64,000 nucleotides of DNA from Chamaea fasciata (GCA_029207755.1 JARCOQ010000006.1:27052522-27116521), one strand, 5' to 3'. Numbered from the stretch's first letter, positions 10,726 through 23,547 are shown. Made by a program: numbers and translations. The notes: generated from the sequence alone by a model not told the origin.

Positions 10726-12493
10726 TTCTGTCATCTATCCTTTGTGCAGCATTTTTACTCTTGCCATCAAGAGACCTTTTGTTGTGAAAAAAAATCTGAT
10801 TGTTTTTGACACGTCTGTCAAGAAAACTATTTTACCAAGTGCCTGCAGATGCAACTTGCTAAACTAACTGTTTCTTACTGAGGATACTGATTATTACTAG
10901 GATAGCTCCTGCCAAGGCATCTTCTTCATGACATCCTTATCAGTGCTTTCCTGCACCCACCTGTAGTCCTTGCACAGCTGCTCTTCTCCTCGGTGCCTAC
11001 CACAGAAGTATGTGGGAAGAATTATATAGAAAGGATAAAAGTAGATAGGCTAAATGTGTAGAAGGCATGGATTCTGTGCTATTTTGTCCACGCAATCTGA
11101 ACAAGTTCCTGAAACAGTCTGGCACAGGCACCACTGTCAGACACACGGCTCCCTTGGGAGGCATTCCACAGAGTTGACGGCATCTAGCTCTACTGCCTGA
11201 AGAAGTTGCTCCCAGGATAGGGAGAGAGATCAATTTGGGGTAATTGCACAGCTAATTTTGGCTGGAAGGAAAAAAAATCTTCCTGCCAGAGAAATAGTTT
11301 AACTACTGGCAGCAACATGGTACGTACCTTCCACTTTTGTTTGTTCTTCAGCTGTAATTAATTTATTCCTTTGTAAAATTCTACATCATGAATTATGAAA
11401 TATATTAAATAAGCCCAGGTCTAATATCGATGTTTGTGCCATTCCATTAAGGTCTTTATTGAAACAGAGGTAGTTCCCACTATGTTTTGTTTGAAGAAGG
11501 TTTCAGTTCATGCTTAGGCACCACACAAACCAGCATCTAGTGCTTGAGCAGGCAGGATTTTGTGCTGCATGGTATGAAGAACCAGCATGAAACATGAAGA
11601 AGTATCACAGTTCTTGCCTCCCAGTTTGCTCCCTAATCTGCATTTGCCTGTTGTTCAGGGAACAGCCACCTGTGGCTGTGACTGGAGGCAGATCATTCAA
11701 GGAATATTTTTTAACCATATTAATTATATTCTAAGACTCAAAATCAGATAGATAATGACTACAAAATTACCCATTAAATGAGGTGGTTAATAACCATGTA
11801 GATTGCCTCTACCTTTTTTTTAATTTAAGCTTATCTCCCAAGATTTAACATTTTTATTGCAATCTTTCCCATGTTCTCCATGGACTGGGCAGAGGCAGCA
11901 CAAGGAGGAGACAATGCCATCAGGCTGGGACAGATGCCCACAGGAGAAGGGGTGAGAGTGTCTCCCCATCGCCTCCCACATGAAATGTACAGAGTCATTT
12001 CTGGGCACTGACCTCTTCCACTCTGAGCACAGATTCTCCTTTTGATGCTCTTATCTTTAGTCTGCATGCCATGACCAGCTGTACCTTATGGGACGTTTTC
12101 TTCTGCTTTTCCAGCCCAAGTTCCTGTTTAGAAACCGACCTTTAGTAGTCTATCACTAACCAGATTGGCCACTTCTTTCTTCTATTTTCCTCTTCAGTGC
12201 GGCATTGCCTTGCATTTATTTCAATGTCTTATTTACAAAACTAACCATAGAAAAGATCATTCTGCCTCTTTTAGTCTCAGACATTACTTCATCTAATTGC
12301 AGCACCCTGAACGAGGATCGTTGTGTGATTGAGTAGCAATCAGTGGAGCCCATTGAAATGGGAGCCCATTAACACCACTGGCTACCTCTGGTCACAGCTC
12401 GCTTCCCAATTGCCTCCTACCTCAGGCCTGGCCATAGTGAAAATGTGGACAAGGGAGAAGACAACGTACTCACATCTGTGAAAAATCACACTG
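10726..12493. other. Intergenic, nothing recognised
   Basis: Unique-looking sequence between the LTR and the next CR1. Minus-strand frames near 10997-11233 and 11820-12067 are short and unassigned. Confidence 0.5.
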
Positions 12494-12826
12494 TCACAGA
12501 ATCACAGAATCACTAGGTTGGAAGAGACCTTCAAGATCATCAAGTCCAACCCATGCCCTAACACCTCAACTAAACCATGGCACCAAGTGCCACATCCAGT
12601 CTTTTTTTAAACACCTCCAGGGATGGTGACTCCACCACCTCCTCGGGCAGACAATTCCAGTACTTTATCACTCTTCCCGTAAAAAACCTTTTCCTAATAT
12701 CCAATCTATATTTCCCTTGGCGCAGCTTAAGACTGTGTCCTCTCATTCTGTCAGTTGCTGCCTGTAGAAAGAGATCAATCCCCACCTGGATGCAACCACC
12801 TTTCAGGACGTTGTAGAGAGTGAAAT
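12494..12826 (-). mobile_element. CR1 LINE, 3' end including the ORF2 C-terminus
   Basis: Minus-strand CR1 with its octamer tail (complement of ATTCTGTG units) at 12494-12514. The minus-strand translation over 12570-12785 gives the standard CR1 ORF2 C-terminus, including RGHSLKL, LDIRKRFF, VIKYWN and VVESPSLEVFKKRLDVAL. It is open over about 70 codons, so the copy is fairly young, but it is 5'-truncated and cannot mobilise itself. Confidence 0.93.
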
Positions 12827-13336
12827 AAAGCAGTTTGTTATTTAATAAACAGTAGCTGGCAAAACCAAGAACAGGAGTTTTCAGAATTCAATTAAAAAAT
12901 CAGCAATCCATGGTGAGATCTGATTTCTAAATAGCCTCCTCCTTGGGGCAGCAAATGCCTGTAAGTGGGAGGCTCAGCTTCACCAGGTGACACACTAGCC
13001 ATGCTGTCCCTTGGTATGAGAGTGGATGCCCTCTCTGTTCAGGCTTTGCCCACCGGCAGCATGTTCTCCTTGATGCTCCTGCTGCATGGCACTGCACCAG
13101 AGGTGGGAAAGCTCCTTCTGCAGAGGGCTTTGCTCTTGAATTTGAAGAATTAGAGGATACCTTTGCACTTAGTAAGAAAGCTGGTCTGCACAGACCTGTG
13201 AACTGGGACCTTCACGAAGCCTTGGTCATATTGGTATTGGTGAAGGGCAACAAATCAAGATGGAAAAGCTAATAGGCTGAGATAAAGGATGATGATCATT
13301 TACTAATTACCATCATGGGCAAAGAAGACTCGATGT
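12827..13336. other. Intergenic between two CR1 fragments, nothing recognised
   Basis: Unique-looking sequence with a 62-codon plus-strand chance frame at 12965-13153. Confidence 0.5.
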
Positions 13337-13440
13337 GAAGATGTGGTTTAGTGGTGATCTTGGCAGTGCTGGCTTAATGGTTGGACTAGATAATCCCGAA
13401 GGTCTTTTTCAATCTAAATGTTTCTATGAGTCTATGAAGT
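13337..13440 (+). mobile_element. CR1 LINE, short 3' tail fragment
   Basis: About 100 bases matching the last part of CR1: 'gtggtttagtggtgatcttggcag', 'taatggttggactaga', then a degenerate octamer tail 'tttctatgagtctatga'. It lies in opposite orientation to the CR1 500 bases upstream. Confidence 0.85.
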
Positions 13441-13644
13441 TGGTGGAAACAGTTCAAAGTTTCATTTTCTCCATAAACTTTGCTCTTTTAATAGATATAT
13501 TTTTTTAGTATTTTTTTTATCCCTAGATGTATGTTGGATTGGTTCTGTTTTGGAGGCCAGGTTTTGCATAGTCTGTTACTTTCCAAAGCATTACTCGCCC
13601 AAACAGGTTTTCAAATGCATTTGAGCCTAGCCAAGATCACAGCT

Positions 13645-13711
13645 TTTATTTATTAACTTTTACTCAGTTATTTATTTACTTATATGTATTTATTTACCCT
13701 TATTTATTTAA
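13645..13711. repeat. (TTTA)n-like AT-rich tract
   Basis: Repeated TTATTTATT words, imperfect. Confidence 0.75.
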
Positions 13712-15336
13712 TGAAATAGGCACTTTAAAATACTTTAAAAAATTTACATAAAATAGTGACTGTTATGTTGGGGCATAGAAGCAGAATCAACATTTAAAAA
13801 CCAGGTTTGAAAGACAGCACTTGTTTTTGCAAGTGTGTGTGTGTGTGAATGGGTGCTCTCTGGGTGCATATTTTGTCTGGTTTGGAAGGGTGGGATGCTA
13901 ATTGCAGTGTGCTGAGTTCTTTGAACATGGGCTTTGTGTGTGGATTTCCCCCTCCTGAGTATAAGACTATTTAGGCTGCATGTATTTTTAAAGTAAAATT
14001 AGATATCTGTGGAAGGTTTACAGTAATTCACTTTCAATTTATGGCTGTTTTTTGAACCAGAACAAATAGCTGAGCATCTGTTACCCTGAAAATGTTACAA
14101 AATGCAGTCACCAGGCAAAAATCAAGCATCTCTGAAAATTATTATTTTGGCTACATAATCAAGCAAGCAATTACTGCATTATCTACAAAGTATGATCATA
14201 CATTATTAATACATTTTCAGAGAAAAAGGTTTCAGTAAATGCAGTTTTTCTGGCTTTTATGATACTCAAGACTCAGACGTAATTCTAGCTGATTGAAAAT
14301 ACTTCATGGCTTTTTCATTTCCCAGTTTAAGGTGCAGTTTAGTTGGACATGAGAGACAGTAAGGAGGGAGCAGGAAGAACAGAAGGATATGGACATTTGT
14401 GTAAGTGATTACAGACATCCTTCCTATGTGTCATGCATATCCAAAGCCAGAGGGCCAATTTTCCAGTGGAAAAGGATTTAATAAATGCAAACAGTATAGT
14501 GTGCTGTGCTATATAAAGGATTTTGTATTTACATGTTCAGATATACAACCAGGAAGGCATTTTTCACTGAGCACCAGAGTTTCATGTGATACGGAAAACA
14601 TTTTCAGAGCAGGGAGAGAAGCCCAAGAGAAGTGCTCCCTGACCTTTTGACGTTCTAGGCTGCCATGACTTTACAAGCTAATTCCCATCTTCAAAAGCAT
14701 CTTAAAGTGCGATTAATTTCAGTTAATTTTGGCTGTCTGAATGTTAGGCATCCTAGCCAAGCTCCTGCCCCTGTTTATTTCTGCAGCCAACAGAAAGAAA
14801 CCTGTCTTGGATGATTGTTTCACCTGTCTTGGTTGCTTACCCTGTGACAGGATGATTCACTCAAGATTACAAAGAAAGCATTTATACTGCTGAGGCTGTG
14901 GGAGGTGAATCCGTTAAATATTAACAGTTTCAGTCAGTTTGTAAATGACTTCTGGAAATGGAAATTAGTTTTCCAGTTGACTTGGGGAAGCGAGTGTTAC
15001 CTCAGCCCTGACATGACCGAGCAGTACGTTCTTCTTATTGAGCTGCATACCATAGCCTAATGCCACCAGCTAGAATAGAAAGATTCACAACCTGGTTTTG
15101 GACAGGTTCTCTCTGGATCCTGCTCTAATTCCTTTTCTAAAAGGTGGCTGAAAGTATATCCTAAAATTTCACCAGGAAATACTTTTGCCTTATGGACAAA
15201 TAGCCCAAATTGCTTGGGAACTCATCTGTCAAGACTGCTTTAAAGGTAAAGAAAATGTAAGTGAGACCTAGATGGGAAAGATCTGCTCAGAACTTGTGCT
15301 AGTGCCAAGAAGTTTTCTAGAAGGAAGTTGGTATAG

Positions 15337-15391
15337 AGGGGGGGGTGTGTGTGTGTGGGTGGGTGTGTGTGTGGGTGTGGGTGTGTGTGTG
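15337..15391. repeat. (GT)n / (GGGTGTGT)n microsatellite
   Basis: GT units with interspersed GGG, followed nine bases later by a second microsatellite. Confidence 0.92.
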
Positions 15392-15399
15392 AAAACATT

Positions 15400-15423
15400 G
15401 GCAGGCAGGCAGGCAGGCAGGCA
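15400..15423. repeat. (GGCA)n microsatellite, about six units
   Basis: A perfect tetranucleotide run close to the GT-rich microsatellite; such compound loci are often polymorphic. Confidence 0.93.
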
Positions 15424-17939
15424 TCACAATAATTAGTTATACAAATTACCACTAATGTGTGGCCGCACCAAATGCCATGGGATAAATTTATCCTTGGCAT
15501 GAAGAGGAGTAATTAATCCTAAATGCACCCTTGTGATATAGGTAAGTATTATTATTACCCCAGTTTGATAGATGCAGAGAGGTGATGTTTTGCCCTAGGC
15601 AATTCAGCTTTCCAGAAGACTGATTAAGATAATTTATGGTGGAGGATTACGTTATGCTCTTTAGATGATATTTCTTATAACATTGCAACATTATCCCATA
15701 AAGAAATACATGGGGTAGTCAGAGATTTTGGAAGCTGATTTACAGCCAGAAAATTCAGCAAGAGGTTCATTTTGGGGTGATCTGGAAAACCTCTAAATAC
15801 ACAACACGGTAGTGTTTATGCTGGCACACATGCGTCAGTAAGGAAAACTTGCTTTTCAGCAATGGAAACTTTCTGAGTGCCTCTTTTCCTTTGAAAATTC
15901 ACACTTTCGGTACGTAAACAACAGCTCTGCTCAGCTTTTGAGGTTTTGTCTAGAGCAGTCCCTGATTAGCCTATAGGCTTTTCCCTGCAGCATGTAAATC
16001 ATCCTGAAGAAGTGCTTGAGCCTGTTTCCCTCCCCAGTTTATTTGCTGGTAAAGACTCGATGACCATCAGCTCAAAGAGTTCTGCTGCACATTGGTTAGT
16101 CTCCCAAGCAAAGGAATATTTTAAAGTCACACCTTCAAGGATGTGCTATCCATAGCATGAGGAGACTTAAACTGTATACCATATGTTTAGCATATAAAGG
16201 TTTCAACACATAGCAAGTTACAGCTGGACAGACAGATTGCATGTTGAATTTCCCCCATACTGATCTGTAAAACTCACAAGCTATTTGCATTTCCTGTATG
16301 TTTTCATTCAGTTCAAATAATTTTGATAATAAAAATCTACTAGGACACACAAATCTAGCTTTATTGACTGAGAATGAAGCTTTGGAACAAACAACAACAA
16401 GCAATCTAGATTGGCTGGAATTTAAGCAATTATTTTGGTATGTGTTTCTAATGCTAGGATGTTGGGGAAAAGAAAAGCATCTTATTACAAGACAAAAGCA
16501 CAATCAGACTGAATTATGCCTGCATGATGTTTACTTCATTACACAGAAAAAAATTGAAAACATCTATATTTCTTATGCCTAGTTCAGTTTTTAATGGTTC
16601 AGAGTCAATGAGTTTATCCCTTAAATTTTGCACTTCCTTAAATTTTAAAAATAAATAAAATGTTAAAAATACAAATTTCTGGCTTCTTGTCTTAGAGAAC
16701 TGCTGCTTGGGACCATTCTGAAACTCTCAGAGGAAAATAGTATTTGAATACTTTCTTAATTTCAAAACAGGTACAGGACACCAGTTTTTTGAACTTACAT
16801 GCTTTAGTAGAAAATGTCTTACCAAAACTCGAGACACCCCAAGAGGCAGCTGATCATAACATTCTCATGAGTATATTCCCTTCTCTGAAACACATGATCA
16901 CCTTCATGTGCAATGCAAAGAATTTTAAAGCCAGTCTTTGGAGAAATCATAGGAGCTGTAAGCATTTAGATAAGTATTAAAATATATGATAATAAACTGC
17001 CCTTTTAAACATATAGGTATCCTAATAATCTAAACCCTGGCATGAAACATGTGGACAAATGCCCATGTCTCAGAAGGGCAGGGGGCTCAGAGGCACAAGT
17101 TCAGATTACCGTGATGAACATGTGCTGGGGACTGTTGAAGATGCCGCCTGCTGGCCCCGTGAAACATTTGCTTGCCGGCAGGAGTGCCTGGGCTGGCCAC
17201 GGTCTCCTGTCAGGAGCGAGGCAGGAACTTGCGCCCAGAGACCACATCAGGCTTCACAGATAAAGCTATCCCTTAAACTTCTCCTTAAACAAGCTGGAAA
17301 TTAGGCTTTACGTGCCAGGAATGAGAACCTGACAGGAAGCAGTCAGGCGCTCCCCATCTCCAGCTGGGGTGTCACTGCCAGCTGCTTTCCAGGGCAAGGT
17401 CAAAGAGCACTGTGATGAGAGCCTGTTGAGCACCAAAAGGTAACCCAGCTCTGGCTTCTGTGACCCCCTCTCTGAGCTCCCTTAAATCACAGGGAATGGA
17501 GCCACTAGAATGCCATTTCTGTCCCTTTCTGGGTCTCTGTGATCCCTATGTGGGACATTTTGCAGCCTACAATATCAAAAACTCCAAAAGTGTTGGCTTT
17601 CCATCCATGCTCAGAAAAAAGCCAGGATGCAAATCTCTTAAATGTCTTCAGAAAGCCTTGGGAGCAAAATAATGTAGTTATTGCTTCTCTCATGGAGGCA
17701 ATGGTTGCCACTCTGGTTAAAGTTTGAGCTCTGCTGTGCAGTGAAGAAAGAATAAAGGTCTAAAATGTCTGGTAGAGAGAATTACAAAAGATTTCAAACT
17801 GAGGAAAACAGTGTTGAAATTGGACTGTCTCTTCTCAAAATTATATCCCACCACAGAACATCACTACTACGTTGCACTCTTCCGAGTGTATTTGTGTGCA
17901 TACACACGTGTACACAAGGGGAGAGGAAGAAGAGAAACC

Positions 17940-18225
17940 CCCCGAACCAGGCGGTTTCAGTTTAGCCCCGTTGCAAAACGTAGGTGGTTTATTATATTTT
18001 TGTCTGGGTGGAAAGGAAGCAAACGGCCCTTGCTGGGGAGGCGGTGGGGGCTGCCTGTCCCGTGAGCCGCAGATGCTCAGGAAGCCGAAGCCCTGGTGCA
18101 GCTCCTGCATAGGAAGCGCTGCCCTCCCCGGGCGCCCCTGCCCACCGGCCCCGCTCCCGCCGCCCGCCAACCCCCGCCGCTTATCTAAGGTACGGCGGCT
18201 TCCTCGCACCCCGCCGGCTGTGTGG
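17940..18225. promoter_or_regulatory. Short CpG island (unassigned promoter or enhancer candidate)
   Basis: The densest part (about 18015-18225) has roughly 20 CpG dinucleotides in about 210 bases and is strongly GC-rich, while the surrounding intergenic DNA is AT-rich and CpG-poor. It contains CCCGCC/GGGCG-type boxes fitting SP/KLF factors and a GATA-type TTATCT at 18181-18186. Overlapping frames of 122-144 codons on both strands are explained by GC richness suppressing stop codons. No known exon is visible. It could be a promoter for an unannotated non-coding transcript or a CpG-rich enhancer. Function is inference. Confidence 0.55.
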
Positions 18226-18240
18226 CAACCTGCTGCTGTT

Positions 18241-18255
18241 TATTGCATAACAAAG
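18241..18255 (+). promoter_or_regulatory. POU/SOX composite-like motif
   Basis: TTGCATAACAAAG in this stretch matches the core of the OCT-SOX composite element read in reverse orientation (consensus ATTTGCATAACAATG), with an octamer half followed directly by a SOX half. A second octamer-like half, GTTGCATAA, follows at 18258-18266. It sits at the edge of the CpG island. Sequence match only; one such match can arise by chance in 64 kb. Confidence 0.4.
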
Positions 18256-18611
18256 CAGTTGCATAAGAGGATCTTAAGAAAGGATCAAATAATTAACAGT
18301 GAATAACTGCCACTGCGCGTCTTGACAATCAGAACCCGGACAATAGTTTGGGGTGAAGTAAAGCAACATGAGAGAATCTGTTTCCTGAAACGGTGCACGG
18401 CTGATTTAAACCCCATGTCAGTTTTTCCAGCTAAAGACTCAGCCTTAATTAGTCTAGACCAAACCAGCTGGGGCTTAGTCATTAGCCTAGCTAAAGTTGG
18501 TCATCTTTCACAAGCCCAAGGGAAAACACAGGTCCTTGCTCTTGTGACCGTTTGCACATCTTCTGGGTTCTAGCCCAGCACAGCCCGATGTGTCCCCGTA
18601 TCATCCCTCAC

Positions 18612-18617
18612 CACGTG
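18612..18617. promoter_or_regulatory. E-box CACGTG (USF/MITF/TFE type)
   Basis: Palindromic CACGTG followed by AC, giving the CACGTGAC half of the MITF/TFE-preferred extended E-box. It lies 390 bases from the CpG island. Suggestive only. Confidence 0.3.
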
Positions 18618-18689
18618 ACCGAAGTGATGCTTAGCTGGTCCACTGTGAATTATTGCACTAAAGGTACCCAACCATGACTTGGTCAAGTA

Positions 18690-21600
18690 CAACTTTCTAC
18701 TAAGAAAGAGATACAGAAACTTGCCCAGAGATGGGCTAAATGGCATCAGGAAGGTCTTCTCCCACTGAAGTAGCTGCAGAGAAGAGCTCCCTTGTAGCTG
18801 CTAAGAGCATGTATGAACACGGGGCGTTTTGCAGAAAGCCTGACTTCGCAAGTAAAGTACCATGGGGAGAAGAACAGGCAAAGATTCTCTGTTAGTCCCC
18901 ACCCAGATGACAGAACTGGAGACTTTTTTTTTTTCTTTGTTTGCTGTTGTATCAGCATATCCTAACTTCTGTTAGAGAGAGAATAATATCCCCAAACTTT
19001 GTGAAATTAGGCTGGTGAGTTTGCAGGCAGTCACAGATCAGTTTGAAACCCTAGAAGAGATAACAAGTTGGAAATAAGATACCTTATACATGGGCATTCA
19101 TAAAGACCTGTCCACTGCCACATTACAGCAACTTTTATTTGCAAACTAAAATAAGATTTCTCACCAAACAAAGCAGTCAAAGTCCTTGGACAAGGAGCTT
19201 TAGCTCACAGCTCTAGATAAGCACTGCCAACTTACAGCACATAGGAAAACAACTCTTTTCTGCTGATGAATTCCAAGCCTTTGGATGGGATGGTCAATGA
19301 GGTCTATTGGTAGGAGCCTGAAATGGCACTATCTGGGAACTCATGTACCAGTCAAGAGCCTCCTGACCTTGTAATTGTGTCTCCCCTAACATTTAGCACC
19401 TGAAGCTCTGGCAGAGGGTAAGCAGAGATTTGGGAGCCTTCTTCAGCCTTTTGGCAAGGTAGGGAGAACTCTATCAAAAACTAATGCAGGATACTGCCCT
19501 TGCCTCAGAGCAAGGAGGCAGACGTGTGCCAAGGTGCTGGGCAGGATGAGTATTCCTTCTTTGGTATCCTAAGGCAGTGCTCAGGCATATAAAGAACAAT
19601 ATCTGCTATTATTCATCATCCATAATAAAATGGTATTAAGTCAGAATCTGCTATTAACTCTTCAGTGTCTGGATTTAAATTCTTCTAGTATGAGTTACAC
19701 ACTAATGCAAAATGCATTATGCTTTTATGGTAAAATCCCACTAACTGCACCAAGAGGTTAATTAAACTGGAGAGAAGAAAATAAAGAGGCTTTTAGAATG
19801 AATTATTCAGAAGGTCATTAAGAATTAGGCACACATGGGAAGCATGATACTTAGAAATCCTAAATGTATACACACATTCCTGGATTAATGTGAGATTAAG
19901 AAGATAAAGAGAAGTTGTATTGCTACTAACTATCGTTAAAGAGCAGAGTTAGCCTGCTCGCCTGAAGAATTGAGAACATTTCTGGTGCAGAGGACTAAGG
20001 AGGGTGAGATGGATCCTCTAAGGGGAGCAGTATCAGACCTCAGAAGGCTCCCTCATTCTGTGCTGGCCACTTGGATCTCCTTTTGTCATGGACCTCCTTG
20101 TCCCTGCTTCAGGTAGCACAGGTTGGGTAATCCTAACTCTACTGACACCAAATCACCAAGTGCCATGATCCCTGGCCACTGCCTGGCAGAGCCGTGGTGG
20201 GTTGCAAACAGTCACTGCCTGCCTTTGCTGACCACTGATCCCCTTATGTGCAGACTTAGATGTTCACCCAGCCCAACGGCACTGACTGCTCCTCAGTGGA
20301 GAAAATCAAAACAGACTGCTCCTCAGTGGAGAAAATCAAAACACACGGAGCCCCGGCTTTTGTGGGGAAGGCAAAAAAAGTGGCAGTAGCCTTTCTGGTG
20401 CCTTGGCCCCAGCGTGGGCGTGACTTTTACAGTGGGGCCATTCTTCTTTCTTCACGCTCATGTCTCTGCCCTCAGAGCTGATTTTGACCAAAGCTGGCCA
20501 TCTTAACTCTACACCAGCCCCCATCCCACGGTGTGTGACTCACCTCCTGAGCTATCAGATGTATGAGAAGTATCAAACACAAACGCTTTTTCTCTGAGCA
20601 GACTTTGCTTGATGAATGCTGTGGTGATCAGCAGATTCACCAAGACAGGCCTTTGTGGTATTTTCTGAACACTGAATGCTTTCTTTTTTTCCCACTGGTA
20701 TTTTCAGCTACACTACTGCCATTTTACACTTTGAAGAAACAAAAAATGCATGAATTAATGTGGGCTTTCTGGGCCTGAGTCTCACAGTTAGCAGGTCTCC
20801 ACTGGGGCAATGAAAAGTGAGGCTATAGTATATATAAGTTATACTTATGCTGCATTTGTGGTCCTTTTATACATTCAGAAAGATATCAAAAGGTAGATGA
20901 ACTTTAGGCTCCCAGTCTAGATCACATCTACTTAAGCCAAGAGGACCAAAGGAGTTTGCAGTGATAAAACATGATGCTTATCTCTGGCTCTGTGAGACCC
21001 TTTGTCTTAAGCTGTCTTGAGGTGCAGTCTGCAGATCATTTTAAGAGCTGTAATAGAGAGGGAGTAGGAATAATGCTATATTACCATCACAGCCCGGAGC
21101 TGTGCTCTGTTACTCTTCCCTCTCTATGCTTAATAGAAGAATTTGATAATGCAAACTCTTGAATGTCATTCCTTTTTGCTATTAACCAGCTGACAACATT
21201 TTATTCCTTTACCTTAAAAGTAACTCCCTTTTATTTCCATTGAGAAATGGCTACTGTGGAGATGAAAAGATCCTATTTTCCTCAAGCCAGCTCAAATATT
21301 TGAAAATAAATACTATAAAACATTCACTTGAATTCTCCTGAACCGACTGAGTTTCAGGTTGAAGAGCAAATAGAGAACAATGCTTGGGGATGCCATGTCC
21401 CAGTGCAGTCATTCAAAACAATGAATGTTCTGTAAGTTCAAGGACACGTTTCAAGTGTCTGCCACAGTGAAGGGGCATTCTTGTGAGGTGACCTGCTGTC
21501 ATGAGATGTTTGCTGTGATCCTCCCTCTTAAATGGATTGACATGGGCACTTCTTCAGCCTGGATTTGGCCTGGATAAAGAGCCAGAGGGATAAATTTCTA

Positions 21601-23547
21601 GGGGAAGCTTGAACCCAGTGTTTCATGATGCTTCACAAGATATATACTCCACAGAAGAATAATTTCCTACAATCAGAGAAACACCAACTTCTCCATCAAG
21701 ACAGACATGACCTTTAAGTTTTGAGGAGTCTTTCTTTCTGATCACCTTTGCTGGTTTCATTTCTAACTTGCAAGATGAACGTTGTGTTTGAAGCTAGCTA
21801 ATTCACAGTCCCTGATACCATAACCAACATTGTCACCTGAGAGGCAAACCACTAAGTGCCAAATAATAACCTTGGAAAACAGGCTGTTTGCTCCTGAGTT
21901 CAGTCTGCTTTGCTAATGGTGTCCACACAGGCTGGGCAGCTGCTGCTGTGGAGCTGACAGGCTGAGCATCCTGCACAGAGTCCAGCCACCACAGAAGTCA
22001 ACTGGGCAGGCTGAGCTGCACTGGGGGTGTGCATGGGCACGCAGAGTGACAGGGAGGGTTTATGGGAGGCATTTTGGTGGCTGCTGACTGGGCTTCTCCC
22101 AGGTGAGTTGAAGGAGGGGCAACACGGCACTGCCAAGCGCTTTCTAGATTTGCAAGAGAAACTGGTGGATGGGGCAAAAAGGGACTGCAGTCTGGGTGAG
22201 CTCCCCTAAAGCTACCACCCTCCCTATAGACCTCACTTTGCATGTACAAAGTGGTTGCTTTGCCCCTCCAAGACCTGTACCTCAGAGTTCTTTCCGAAAA
22301 GGAGCCTGTCTCCTCTGCCAGCCTCCCTGTGTGCTGCCCAACCACTCCTCCATCAGCTCTTGCTGCCTCCCACCTCACCCCACAGATTGCTAAATGCATC
22401 CCACTTTTACAGAGTTCCCCCCTCAAATTCTCTGGCAGGAAGAACTGCTGATTCACACGCACCACCCTGATCTTCAGAAGTTTTCCTCCCTGCCATGAAC
22501 AGCCTGGAAACTCACATAGCCAACTTTAGGAGTATTCTGTCATCTCAGGTACCACTGGCTTTTACTCAACTTAGAAATCTTTGCCTAGTGTGGTGGATAC
22601 CTTCAGTATGTGCAATGCTTCTGCCTTAATCCTTGTGACCATAGTCTTAAGACTTCATGGTCTAGCAAGGAAAGGGCACAAAGCACTCCATGAAAATATG
22701 CCCCAGGATTTACTTTTTGAAGGGCAGAGTCATCTACATACCCTGCTATTGTGGCTTTAAGTGCAGATGTCTCACAAATGTGCAGAATTTTTTCACTCTT
22801 CCGCCAAAAGGAAAAAAGAAAGTGACACGACATGTGCTATGTGCCAGGGTTTGTTTTACAGGAGAGGATAGGATATGTGCCAGGACAAGGTGTCACCATT
22901 TAACTTACTTTCCTGAATATTCAGATGAAGCTGGTGGCACATCAGCTCCCTGCTTGCTCTTGGCATGGAGCTGTCCTGCTCGGTAGCTCCCCATCTTCTG
23001 CTTGTTGGCTGCCGAGTTGTCTAAGCTCATTTGTCCCCTCAAGACGGTGTGAGCCACACTCTCACCATTTTTTTTTCTGTTGAGATGTGAAATCTTAAAA
23101 TGAGATCTTAATAGAGTTAAAAAATCTGTTAGCTATTCTTTTTCACTTGTGTCTACTGCTAGCATGGCACAGTAGTTACACTAAGGCTTCTATGCCTCCT
23201 TACACTTCCTGCTATCTCAGTGGTTGTGGGGATGATGGAGTGTGATGGAAGAGGTGTTGAAATTCAGTTCCTGAAAGAGAACTGAATTGAATTTGGTTGT
23301 TCTTATGGGAAGACAATCAGTCCAGTTTGCAGGCAAACTGATATGGACTTACCTCACTCTTCCAAAGTGTCTTTCCAGTGATGAGTCAACGGTGTCATGC
23401 AGAGCAGTGGATGCTGAATGCACTTGAACACAATTGAGTGGGGTGTATTTTCTCTAAACTGTTTGGGTATATCACATAACAGCCATGGTTGCACAGGTGA
23501 TGAAGCAGAAAGTTAATCAGGGAGAGGTGGAACTGTTGGGTAGAGTG
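18690..23547. other. Intergenic, one tandem duplication recognised
   Basis: Apart from the perfect 30-bp duplication at 20284-20343, I see no repeat family or gene. The 155-codon minus-strand frame at 21998-22465 has no recognisable domain and overlaps frames on the other strand. Confidence 0.5.
20284..20343. repeat. Perfect tandem duplication, 2 x 30 bp
   Basis: Two identical, directly adjacent copies of a 30-base unit beginning GACTGCTCCTCAGTGG, at 20284-20313 and 20314-20343. Perfect identity indicates a recent event. Confidence 0.97.

Larger units (their letters stand above)
13441..17939. other. Intergenic, simple repeats only
   Basis: Contains a TTTA-rich tract (13645-13711), a GT-rich microsatellite (15337-15391) and a GGCA microsatellite (15400-15423). 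The remainder is AT-rich unique-looking sequence. Open frames up to 122 codons (for example minus strand 16135-16503) look like chance frames. Confidence 0.5.

Noticed and set aside
17841..18306. Overlapping 122- and 144-codon frames on both strands
   Set aside because: They coincide with the CpG island, where GC richness suppresses stop codons. The translations are low-complexity Pro/Gly/Arg-rich with no domain.
21998..22465. 155-codon minus-strand frame
   Set aside because: Several frames on both strands are open over the same interval, which indicates composition rather than coding.
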